Origin: Roseovarius sp. UBA6167
GTDB lineage: Bacteria > Pseudomonadota > Alphaproteobacteria > Rhodobacterales > Rhodobacteraceae
NCBI GenBank assembly: GCA_002428225.1
Contig: DIUD01000017.1
Location: forward strand, 1 to 13,672
Reading direction: 5' to 3'
DNA length: 13,672 bases
Below the pieces are notes generated by a model. It searched no databases, was not told the origin of the DNA, and saw only the letters and a program-made list of their open reading frames with translations. Shown one piece after another: positions 7,420 through 12,857 of the stretch (positions are counted from its first letter, which is position 1; each line of letters begins with the position of its first letter). The position numbers and the translations under genes were made by a program.

Positions 7420-8466
7420 ATGCTCACACGTCTCGCGTCTGACACCCATGAAGAAGTTTACCGCGTCGAGGATCGCGGCAGCGGCCTGCGCGGGTTCATC
7501 GCGCTGCATTCCACCCGGCTCGGCCCGGCGGCGGGGGGCCTCAGGATGCGGACCTACGAGAGCGAGGCGGCGGCGCTCGGGGATGTGCTGAACCTCTCGC
7601 GCGGGATGAGCTACAAGAACGCCGCCGCCGGCCTGCCGCTGGGCGGCGGGAAGGCGGTCATCATGGGCGATCCCGTGCGCGACAAGACGGCCGCGCTGCT
7701 GCGCGCCATGGGGCGGGCGATCGACGCGCTCGGCGGGCGCTACTGGACCGCCGAGGACATGGGCATGTCGCCCGAGGACCTGGCCGAAATCGCGTGCGAG
7801 ACGCGGTATGTCGCGGGGCTGGATACCGGCGAACACGCGAGCGGAGATCCCTCGCCCGTGACGGCGCGCGGTGTGCTGGGGGCGATGCGCGCGGGCGCGG
7901 CGCGACTTTGGGGAAGCGACGACCTGACCGGGCGCAGCGTCGCCGTGCAGGGCCTTGGCCATGTCGGCTGGCATTTGTGCCGGCTGCTCGACGCGGCCGG
8001 CGCGCGGCTTGTCGTGGCCGATACCGACGCGGTGCGGGTGGCGGCGACGGTGCGCGCGCTCGGCGCGCGCACAGCCACGCCGGCAGAGATACATGCCGCC
8101 GAGACGGATGTGTTCGCGCCCTGCGCCATCGGCGGCGTTCTCAATGCCGCGACCATCCCCGAAATCCGCGCGGCCATGGTCTGCGGCGCGGCCAATAATC
8201 AGCTTGCCACGCCAGAGGACGCCGACCGGCTGCACGAGCGCGGCATCCTCTACCTGCCCGATTACTTTGCCAATGGCGGCGGGATCATCAACGTTGCCGC
8301 CGAGATCCTGCGAATCGACGATCGAGGGCCGTGGGTCGAGGAGAGGCTCGCGGCGATGCGCGCCGCGATGGAGGCGCTGCTGGCGCGCGCGGCTGACGAG
8401 GGGGCAAGCCCCGCACCAGTGGCCGACCGCATGGTGGAACGCCTGTTGTTCGCGGGTGAGGGATGA
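7420..8466 (+). CDS. Leucine dehydrogenase-type Glu/Leu/Phe/Val dehydrogenase
   Basis: A 348-residue NAD-dependent amino acid dehydrogenase. It reversibly deaminates a hydrophobic L-amino acid, most likely leucine or another branched-chain residue, to the 2-oxo acid and ammonium in the cytoplasm. The substrate domain carries GPAAGGLRMR (36-44), the two active-site lysines Lys66 (GMSYKNAAAG) and Lys78 (PLGGGKAVI), and the catalytic Asp113 (TAEDMG). Numbering and spacing closely parallel the Lys68/Lys80/Asp115 set of Bacillus leucine dehydrogenase. The NAD fold has GLGHVG (178-183) followed by an acidic strand end (VVADTD), then CAIGGVLN and GAANNQL. Length matches leucine/phenylalanine/valine dehydrogenases rather than the larger glutamate dehydrogenases. 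Specificity among Leu, Phe and Val is not certain. The gene stands alone. The 183-base upstream gap has a perfect TTGACA at 7324-7329 but no convincing -10 partner. Confidence 0.93.
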   Translation: MLTRLASDTHEEVYRVEDRGSGLRGFIALHSTRLGPAAGGLRMRTYESEAAALGDVLNLSRGMSYKNAAAGLPLGGGKAVIMGDPVRDKTAALLRAMGRAIDALGGRYWTAEDMGMSPEDLAEIACETRYVAGLDTGEHASGDPSPVTARGVLGAMRAGAARLWGSDDLTGRSVAVQGLGHVGWHLCRLLDAAGARLVVADTDAVRVAATVRALGARTATPAEIHAAETDVFAPCAIGGVLNAATIPEIRAAMVCGAANNQLATPEDADRLHERGILYLPDYFANGGGIINVAAEILRIDDRGPWVEERLAAMRAAMEALLARAADEGASPAPVADRMVERLLFAGEG

Positions 8467-8569
8467 ACCGGGCGCGCCGCCTGTCGCCCGATCATTGATC
8501 CGGTTCCGGCCCAAAAGCGTTGGGAATTGAAATCCCGATCCGTTTGCGCCATCCATGCGCGGGAGCAGA

Positions 8570-8586
8570 CCCTCCGCGGCGGAGGG
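8570..8586. repeat. Perfect 17-base inverted repeat upstream of the lipoprotein gene
   Basis: CCCTCCGC and GCGGAGGG flank a single central G, giving an 8-bp-arm DNA dyad that ends 25 bases before ATG 8612. No T run follows, so it is not a terminator. It could be a protein-binding site or a short hairpin in the leader. Confidence 0.5.
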
Positions 8587-8611
8587 CACGGGCCGCGAAG
8601 GGCAAGGCGCC

Positions 8612-8953
8612 ATGAGACAGATTGCAATGTTCGGGTTGATCGCGACGCTTTCCGCCTGTGGCGGGGCAAACCGGTTCGAGGGCGACCCGCGCGGCGGGCG
8701 GCCCATGGCCTCGGGGCCGATCTCGGATGCCTGCCTTGCCTCGGATCGCAGGGCCCGTTCGCCCGCGCTTTGCGGTTGCATCCAGGCGGTGGCGAACCAG
8801 ACCCTGAGCGGCGCCGAACAGCGCCGCGCCATAGGCTTTTACCGCGATCCCCATTCGGCCCAGGAGGTGCGCACATCGACACGCCCCGCCGATCAGCGTT
8901 TCTGGACCGCCTACAAGGCCTATGCCGAGCGCGCCGAACAGGTCTGTCGCTGA
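8612..8953 (+). CDS. Small lipoprotein with four conserved-type cysteines (Rhodobacterales family)
   Basis: A 113-residue predicted lipoprotein. MRQIAMFGLIATLSAC is a short signal peptide ending in a lipobox (LSAC), making Cys16 the lipidated residue; there is no Asp at +2, so outer-membrane sorting is plausible. The mature part has Cys41 (SDACLASDR), a Cys54-x-Cys56 pair (LCGCIQAVANQTLSG) and Cys112 next to the C-terminus, suggesting two disulfides in the periplasm. FYRDPHSAQEVR and FWTAYKAYAERAEQVC complete a pattern I associate with a family common in Rhodobacterales. Database entries sometimes call it arginine transporter, a name nothing in the sequence supports. The start is fixed by the signal peptide; the upstream in-frame ATG at 8555 would bury it behind 19 extra residues. 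An AAGG at 8598-8601 or 8604-8607 can serve as ribosome-binding site. It converges on the ABC permease with 3 bases between stops. Confidence 0.82.
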   Translation: MRQIAMFGLIATLSACGGANRFEGDPRGGRPMASGPISDACLASDRRARSPALCGCIQAVANQTLSGAEQRRAIGFYRDPHSAQEVRTSTRPADQRFWTAYKAYAERAEQVCR

Positions 8954-8956
8954 GCC

Positions 8957-9775
8957 TCAGACCTTTAGCCGCCAGCCCCGCGCCAGCATCGCCCAGGCGA
9001 TGAGGCTGACCGCCAGCGTGGTTGCGCCCGCCACGATCAGCCCCGGCAGCGGCGCGCTGTCCGAGACGCCGATCATGCCGAAGCGCACCCCGTCGATGAG
9101 GTAGAAGACCGGGTTGACATGGGTGATCGCATAGAGCCCGGGCGGCAGCGCCTCGACCGAGTAGAACGTGCCCGACAAGAACGCGAGCGGGGTCACGATG
9201 AAATTGGTGATCGCGGCCATCTGGTCGAACTTGTCGGCATAGATCCCCGCGACCAGTCCCACCGCGCTCAGCAGCGTGGCCCCCAGCACCACGAACATCA
9301 TGAGCCAGAGGGGATGCGCGGGCACCATCCCCAGCACCAGCCAGAACCCGAGCGCGAGCGCCGCCGCCACCAGAACCCCGCGCCCGATGCCGCCCGCCAG
9401 GTAGCCCACAAGCAATTCGCCCCCCGAAAGCGGCGGCATCAGCGTATCGACGATATTGCCCTGCACCTTGGAGATCACCACCGAGGAGGAGGTGTTGGCA
9501 AAGGCGTTCTGGATCACCGTCATCATCAAGATGCCCGGCGCGATGAAGGTGGTGAAATCCACCCCCATCACCGCGCCCCGATGAGGCCCGATGGCGATGG
9601 TGAAAATCACCATGAACAGCGCCGCCGTCACCAGCGGCGCCAGCAGCGTCTGGGTCCAGACCGCGAGAAAGCGGCGGTTCTCGCGCCCGGCCAGCGTCCA
9701 GAGGCCCAGCCAGTTGACCTGACCAAAGCGCCGCGCGCCCATGGATTGCGGCTGCGGCTCGGTGGCATGTGTCAT
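8957..9775 (-). CDS. ABC-2 type transporter permease
   Basis: A 272-residue integral membrane subunit of an ABC-2 exporter (YadH/NodJ/DrrB type), which moves polysaccharide, lipid-linked or drug-like cargo outward with a separate ATPase. A cytoplasmic N-terminus and interfacial helix (ENRRFLAVWTQTLLAPLV) lead into about six hydrophobic segments: near 46-63, 76-92, 120-150, 156-178, 188-206 and 244-264. The ABC-2 signature LSGTFYSVEALPP...NPVFYLIDGVR (200-231) precedes the last helix. ATG 9775 has Shine-Dalgarno AAGGAG (minus strand, 9789-9784) 8 bases away. No ATP-binding subunit is adjacent in either direction: the next gene upstream is gcrA, divergent, and downstream the lipoprotein gene converges. 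The partner ATPase must be elsewhere. The cargo cannot be told from sequence. Confidence 0.93.
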   Translation of the reverse strand: MTHATEPQPQSMGARRFGQVNWLGLWTLAGRENRRFLAVWTQTLLAPLVTAALFMVIFTIAIGPHRGAVMGVDFTTFIAPGILMMTVIQNAFANTSSSVVISKVQGNIVDTLMPPLSGGELLVGYLAGGIGRGVLVAAALALGFWLVLGMVPAHPLWLMMFVVLGATLLSAVGLVAGIYADKFDQMAAITNFIVTPLAFLSGTFYSVEALPPGLYAITHVNPVFYLIDGVRFGMIGVSDSAPLPGLIVAGATTLAVSLIAWAMLARGWRLKV

Positions 9776-9802
9776 GGGGGGTGCTCCTTTTCCGTCTCAG
9801 GC

Positions 9803-9807
9803 GATTC
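9803..9807. promoter_or_regulatory. GANTC (CcrM-type) methylation site upstream of gcrA
   Basis: GATTC fits the GANTC recognition sequence of the alphaproteobacterial cell-cycle methylase CcrM. It lies 6 bases before the putative gcrA -35 and inside the leader of the divergent permease transcript. Site identity is certain; a regulatory role is inferred from the known GcrA-CcrM link. Confidence 0.55.
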
Positions 9808-9813
9808 GGTGCC

Positions 9814-9841
9814 TTGTAACTCACCGGCGAGTGATTAAAAT
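9814..9841 (+). promoter_or_regulatory. Candidate sigma-70 promoter of gcrA
   Basis: TTGTAA (9814-9819), 16 bases, then TAAAAT (9836-9841), which matches TATAAT at 5 of 6 positions. Transcription would start near 9848 and give a leader of about 72 bases. The spacer contains the 14-base dyad at 9819-9832. Confidence 0.55.
9819..9832. promoter_or_regulatory. Imperfect dyad, candidate TetR-type operator shared by two promoters
   Basis: ACTCACCGGCGAGT is palindromic except for one mismatched pair (ACTC-A-CCGG-C-GAGT). It fills the spacer of the gcrA promoter and covers the predicted start site (about 9827) of the permease promoter. A CCGG-centred dyad of this size resembles operators of TetR-family repressors, which often control ABC exporters. 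No TetR gene is in the window. Confidence 0.5.
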
Positions 9842-9863
9842 AGCCACTTGATCCGAATGACAA
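9834..9863 (-). promoter_or_regulatory. Candidate sigma-70 promoter of the ABC-2 permease
   Basis: On the minus strand, TTGTCA (9863-9858), 18 bases, then TTTAAT (9839-9834). Each hexamer matches the consensus at 5 of 6 positions. The predicted start near 9827 gives a leader of about 50 bases. Its -10 overlaps the -10 of the opposed gcrA promoter, so the two cannot be open together. Confidence 0.55.
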
Positions 9864-9865
9864 GG

Positions 9866-9899
9866 CGGGCGGGCGCTTCTGCGCCGCCCGGCGCATTTT
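9866..9899 (+). promoter_or_regulatory. gcrA leader with two mutually exclusive hairpins
   Basis: Fold A pairs 9866-9870 with 9886-9890 and 9872-9876 with 9881-9885 (bulged G9871, loop TTCT). Fold B pairs GCGCC (9881-9885) with GGCGC (9890-9894) around loop GCCC, followed by A and TTTT (9896-9899), so it looks like a weak terminator. Both use 9881-9885, so only one can form. It ends 20 bases before the gcrA start. Short GC stems arise easily by chance in this genome. Confidence 0.35.
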
Positions 9900-9919
9900 A
9901 CCGTTGAGGGAAGCCCCGT

Positions 9920-10531
9920 ATGTCGTGGAGCGATGAGCGCGTCGATCTGTTGAAGAAGATGTGGACCGAGGGGCGATCTGCCAGCCAGATCGCCAAGGAA
10001 CTGGGCGGGGTGACGCGCAATGCCGTGATCGGCAAGGTGCACAGGCTTGGCCTTTCGAACCGTAGCGGCGGTGGCTCACCCGCGCCCGAAACGCCCGCAG
10101 CCGAAACGCCCGCAGCCTCGACATCCGCGCTTGAGACGTCCCCCCCCGAAACGTCGGCAGCCGAGATCGTCCCGCCCGCGCCCAAGCCCGTTCCGAGGCC
10201 CGTTGAAGAAACGGAGCCGGAGCCGGAGCAGACCGTCTCGCAGGCGCGCGCAAGGGCAATCATCCCGGCAGGCCGCCCCCTGCCGCCGCAACCCTCGGCC
10301 AACGAGATCGACCCGGAGGCGCTCGCCAAGGTCAGCGAGATCGAGAAGAAGGCCAGGAAGCTCAACCTGATGGAGCTGACCGAGCGGACCTGCAAGTGGC
10401 CCGTCGGCGATCCGGCAACTTCCGATTTCTGGTTCTGCGGCCTGCCCGTCCAGAGCGGCAAGCCCTATTGCGAGGCCCATGTCGGCGTCGCCTTCCAACC
10501 GATGTCGAGCCGCCGCGACCGCAAGCGCTGA
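9920..10531 (+). CDS. gcrA: Cell-cycle transcription regulator GcrA
   Basis: GcrA binds the housekeeping sigma factor and activates promoters that carry CcrM-methylated GANTC sites, tying gene expression to the replication cycle in Alphaproteobacteria. The 203 residues start with the diagnostic MSWSDERVDLLKKMWTEG and a helix-turn-helix (SASQIAKELGGVTRNAVIGKVHRLGL, about 20-45). A long Pro/Glu/Thr/Ala-rich linker (about 50-130) follows, then the sigma-interacting C-terminal domain with ERTCKWPVGDP (Cys158), FWFCGLP (Cys173) and PYCEAH (Cys184, His187). The tail is basic (SSRRDRKR). ATG 9920 is set by the family N-terminus, with a GAGG Shine-Dalgarno at 9906-9909. The linker contains a perfect 15-base tandem duplication. 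The gene is monocistronic and divergent from the ABC-2 permease; its leader may fold. Confidence 0.96.
   Translation: MSWSDERVDLLKKMWTEGRSASQIAKELGGVTRNAVIGKVHRLGLSNRSGGGSPAPETPAAETPAASTSALETSPPETSAAEIVPPAPKPVPRPVEETEPEPEQTVSQARARAIIPAGRPLPPQPSANEIDPEALAKVSEIEKKARKLNLMELTERTCKWPVGDPATSDFWFCGLPVQSGKPYCEAHVGVAFQPMSSRRDRKR
10088..10117 (+). repeat. 15-base tandem duplication in the gcrA linker
   Basis: Two perfect head-to-tail copies of a 15-base unit (10088-10102 and 10103-10117) encode ETPAA twice. More diverged ET-pentads (ETSPP, ETSAA) follow after a five-residue break. The unit is a multiple of three, so gain or loss keeps frame and changes only linker length. Confidence 0.85.
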
Positions 10532-10533
10532 AC

Positions 10534-10562
10534 CTCGCGGGCGGCATCGGCGGCCCCGCGAG
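10534..10562 (+). terminator. Possible gcrA terminator hairpin
   Basis: CTCGCGGG (10534-10541) pairs perfectly with CCCGCGAG (10555-10562) across a 13-base loop. It starts two bases after the gcrA stop codon. The following sequence CATGTCCTT has only a poor T tract, so termination may be weak. Confidence 0.45.
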
Positions 10563-10630
10563 CATGTCCTTGCCCCGCCAGAGGCAGACTGGAGAGCGAC
10601 CTCAGCGAGGTGCAGGCTTGCGCCACGCTG
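10563..10630. other. Gene-free upstream region of the thiolase promoter
   Basis: No reading frame with protein-like content is seen. A small perfect dyad, ACCTC-AGC-GAGGT (10599-10611), ends 19 bases before the thiolase -35 box, where an activator could bind; it is short enough to be chance. Confidence 0.3.
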
Positions 10631-10658
10631 TTGACAGGTCCGGCCGCGGGGATATAGA
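10631..10658 (+). promoter_or_regulatory. Sigma-70 promoter of the thiolase-dehydrogenase unit
   Basis: A perfect TTGACA (10631-10636), 16 bases, then TATAGA (10653-10658), 5 of 6 to consensus, in the most AT-rich stretch of the window. Predicted start is near 10665, giving a leader of about 67 bases. This is the best-formed promoter I see here. Confidence 0.72.
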
Positions 10659-10660
10659 AA

Positions 10661-10676
10661 TCTAACAATTGGTAGA
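10661..10676. promoter_or_regulatory. 16-base imperfect dyad at the thiolase start site, candidate operator
   Basis: TCTAACAATTGGTAGA reads as TCTA-N-CAATTG-N-TAGA with a single mismatched pair. It begins two bases after the -10 box and covers the predicted start site, a classic repressor position. No regulator gene is adjacent. Confidence 0.5.
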
Positions 10677-10687
10677 AAAATGCATGT

Positions 10688-10713
10688 CGATCCGGTCGGG
10701 GTAAGCCGGATCG
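10688..10713 (+). repeat. Inverted repeat in the thiolase leader
   Basis: CGATCCGG (10688-10695) and CCGGATCG (10706-10713) are perfect 8-base arms around 10 bases. In RNA this is a stable hairpin ending 5 bases before the Shine-Dalgarno region (GGGAG, 10719-10723). In DNA the half-sites are 18 bp apart centre to centre. No T tract follows, so it is not a terminator. Confidence 0.6.
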
Positions 10714-10731
10714 TTAATGGGAGAGAGAATG

Positions 10732-11916
10732 ATGACACAGAAAGCCTGTATCGCCGGGGTGGGCATGGTCCCTTTCCAGAAACCCGGAAAATCAGAGAGT
10801 TATGACGTCATGGCGGCTGCGGCGACGCGCGCCGCACTGGCTGATGCGGGGCTCGACTATGACAAGGTTCAGCAGGCTTATGCCGGCTATGTCTATGGCG
10901 ACAGCACCTGTGGCCAGCGGGCCCTGTATCAGGTCGGCATGACCGGCATCCCGGTTGTGAACGTGAACAACAACTGCTCGACCGGCTCCTCGGCGCTGTT
11001 CCTGGCGCGCCAGGCGGTTGAAAGCGGCGCGGTCGATTGCGCCCTGGCGCTTGGCTTCGAGCAGATGCAGCCCGGCGCGATCGGCGCGATGTTCCGCGAC
11101 CGGATCAGCCCGTTCGCGGCGTTTGACGAGGAAACCGACGACTTGGTGGGGAACCCGGAAATTCCGCTGGCCCTGCGTTATTTCGGCGGTGCCGGCAAGG
11201 CGCATATGGACGAGTTCGGCACCACGCTGGAAACCTTCGCCAAGATCCGCGCCAAGGCAAGCCGCCACGCCGCGAAAAACCCGGTTGCCCTGTTCCGGCA
11301 GGAGGTCACGCCCGAAGAGGTCATGGCGGCGCAGGTCGTGTGGCCCGGCGTGATGACGAAACTGATGGCCTGCCCGCCGACCTGCGGCGCGGCGGCGGCG
11401 ATCGTCTGTTCAAAGGCATTCGCCGACAAGCACGGTCTTGACAGTTCGGTGCGCATCGCAGCCCAGGCCATGACGACGGACGGCCCGGAAACCTTCAAGT
11501 CGCATGACATGCGCGAGGTCGTGGGCTACTCAATGGCCAAGCACGCCGCCGATCAGGTCTATGAGGCGGCTGGCATTGGTCCTCAGGATGTGGATGTGGT
11601 CGAACTGCACGACTGTTTCGCCCAGAACGAGCTGATTACCTACGAGGCGCTCGGCCTGTGCGGTCGCGGCGAGGCGGGGAAATTCGTCGATGACGGCGAC
11701 AATACCTATGGCGGCAAATACGTCACCAACCCCTCGGGCGGGCTGTTGTCCAAGGGTCATCCGCTGGGCGCAACCGGTCTGGCGCAATGCACCGAGCTGG
11801 TTCAGCAGTTGCGCGGGCAGGCCGATGCCCGGCAGGTGGACGGTGCGCGTCTGGCGCTTCAGCATAATCTGGGCCTCGGCGGGGCCTGTGTCGTCACGCT
11901 TTATGAAAAAGCCTGA
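10732..11916 (+). CDS. SCP-x-type thiolase / lipid-transfer thiolase family protein
   Basis: A 394-residue thiolase-fold protein of the sterol-carrier-protein-x branch, whose members cleave branched or steroid-derived 3-oxoacyl-CoAs with CoA. The nucleophile is Cys82 in NNNCSTGSSALF. ELHDCFAQNE (291-300) is the SCP-x form of the conserved block near the active site, NPSGGLLSKGHPLGATG (333-349) supplies His343, and HNLGLGGACVV (378-388) supplies Cys386. QALMEFG-like membrane or SCP2 sterol-binding domains are absent, so this is the thiolase domain alone. In-frame starts are ATG 10717, 10729 and 10732; 10732 is preferred because GGGAG (10719-10723) lies 8 bases away, and 10729 is possible. It has its own promoter, dyad and leader hairpin. 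The dehydrogenase gene follows after 24 bases and is surely co-transcribed. Substrate is unknown. Confidence 0.87.
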   Translation: MTQKACIAGVGMVPFQKPGKSESYDVMAAAATRAALADAGLDYDKVQQAYAGYVYGDSTCGQRALYQVGMTGIPVVNVNNNCSTGSSALFLARQAVESGAVDCALALGFEQMQPGAIGAMFRDRISPFAAFDEETDDLVGNPEIPLALRYFGGAGKAHMDEFGTTLETFAKIRAKASRHAAKNPVALFRQEVTPEEVMAAQVVWPGVMTKLMACPPTCGAAAAIVCSKAFADKHGLDSSVRIAAQAMTTDGPETFKSHDMREVVGYSMAKHAADQVYEAAGIGPQDVDVVELHDCFAQNELITYEALGLCGRGEAGKFVDDGDNTYGGKYVTNPSGGLLSKGHPLGATGLAQCTELVQQLRGQADARQVDGARLALQHNLGLGGACVVTLYEKA

Positions 11917-11940
11917 CCGCGGCGTTCGGGAGGAGAGAAC

Positions 11941-12771
11941 ATGACTGGCAAACTTGACGGGCGCGTGGCGCTGGTTTCCGGCTCGGGCCGGGGTATCGGA
12001 CGGGAAATCGCGCTCAAGCTGGCCTCGGAAGGGGCGCGCGTGGTGGTCAACGATCTGGATGCCGATCCGGCCAATGAGACCGCCGAGGCGATTCGCGCGG
12101 CGGGCGGCGAGGCGGTGGTCTGCGCCGGCAGCGTGACCGCTGACGGCTTTGCCGAGCGGTTCGTGAAAACCGGTGTGGACAGTTTCGGCGGTCTGGACAT
12201 CATCGTGAACAACGCAGGCTATACCTGGGACAGCGTCGTTCAGAAGATGACCGACGAACAGTGGCAGGCGATCATCGACGTGCACCTTACCGCGCCGTTC
12301 AGGATCCTGCGCGCCGCGCAGCCGGTGATCAGCGCCAGGTTCAAGGAAGAGACCGCCGCCGGGCAGGAAGTGTTCCGCAAGGTGGTGAATATCTCCTCCA
12401 TCGCGGGGACCGGCGGGAATGCGGGCCAGATCAACTATTCCGCCGCCAAGGCCGGCATTCTGGGGGTCACCCGGACCATGGCCAAGGAATGGGGCCGCTA
12501 CAAGGTCAACGTCAACGCCGTGGCTTTTGGCCCGATCCGCACCCGCCTGACCGAAGGCAGCGCCGATGGCGACAGCACCATCAAGGTGGAAGACAAGGAG
12601 ATCAAGGTGGGTGTCAACCCCGACCTTCTGTCCCAGATGGAGCGCATGATCCCGCTGGGCCGCGTCGGCACCCCGCAAGAGGCCGCCGGTGCGGTCTATC
12701 TGTTCTGTTCGCCCGAATCGAACTTCATCTCGGGCCAGCATGTCATTTGCGGCGGCGGCTTCACGATCTGA
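11941..12771 (+). CDS. Short-chain dehydrogenase/reductase, MFE-2-like 3-hydroxyacyl-CoA dehydrogenase candidate
   Basis: A 276-residue classical SDR. It has the cofactor motif GSGRGIG (14-20), NNAG (90-93), and the catalytic Ser153, Tyr166 and Lys170 (NISSIAGTGGNAGQINYSAAKAG). Strand 2 ends in VVVNDLD; Asp38 there favours NAD over NADP. VVVNDL also resembles the dehydrogenase domain of peroxisomal multifunctional enzyme 2 (HSD17B4), which oxidises 3-hydroxyacyl-CoAs. Relative to FabG it has two insertions, about 132-147 (ARFKEETAAGQEVFRK) and about 205-229, which may shape the substrate pocket. Automated labels would probably say FabG; the context and NAD signature suggest a catabolic role instead. 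GGAGG lies 7 bases before ATG 11941. As second gene after the SCP-x thiolase it probably catalyses the preceding step. The order of action is inferred. Confidence 0.88.
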   Translation: MTGKLDGRVALVSGSGRGIGREIALKLASEGARVVVNDLDADPANETAEAIRAAGGEAVVCAGSVTADGFAERFVKTGVDSFGGLDIIVNNAGYTWDSVVQKMTDEQWQAIIDVHLTAPFRILRAAQPVISARFKEETAAGQEVFRKVVNISSIAGTGGNAGQINYSAAKAGILGVTRTMAKEWGRYKVNVNAVAFGPIRTRLTEGSADGDSTIKVEDKEIKVGVNPDLLSQMERMIPLGRVGTPQEAAGAVYLFCSPESNFISGQHVICGGGFTI

Positions 12772-12789
12772 TCCCGGTTGCCCGGCCCC

Positions 12790-12817
12790 GGTTCTCGGGG
12801 TCGGGTTCTCTGGGTCG
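12790..12817 (+). repeat. 14-base imperfect tandem repeat
   Basis: Two adjacent 14-base units (12790-12803 and 12804-12817, GGTTCTCGGGGTCG type) differ at one position. They lie in the non-coding gap just after the dehydrogenase gene. Probably slippage; no function is evident. Confidence 0.6.
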
Positions 12818-12830
12818 GGCGGGCGAAACG

Positions 12831-12857
12831 ACGCGGGCCTCTGGCCCGTGTCTGTTT
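12831..12857. terminator. Probable bidirectional terminator between convergent genes
   Basis: ACGCGGGCC (12831-12839) pairs with GGCCCGTGT (12843-12851) around a 3-base loop, 9 pairs with one G-U. On the plus strand it runs into TCTGTTTC; on the minus strand the stem is followed by CGTTTC. It lies between the stops of the dehydrogenase and the PcaF-type thiolase, so it can serve both. T tracts are interrupted. Confidence 0.6.

Noticed and set aside
8490..8500. GATCA-T-TGATC dyad after the amino acid dehydrogenase gene.
   Set aside because: Five-base arms only, no promoter or gene boundary that gives it meaning.
7357..8832. A 491-codon open frame antisense to the leucine dehydrogenase-type gene.
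   Set aside because: Shadow of a gene with secure motifs and a consensus Shine-Dalgarno; no recognisable content.
8262..10259. A 665-codon open frame on the minus strand across the dehydrogenase, lipoprotein, permease and gcrA genes.
   Set aside because: It runs out of frame through the permease and antisense to three other recognisable genes; its composition is Arg/Pro/Ala-rich with no family features.
11530..12741. A 403-codon open frame antisense to the thiolase and dehydrogenase.
   Set aside because: Overlaps two genes with intact catalytic motifs on the plus strand; no motif of its own.
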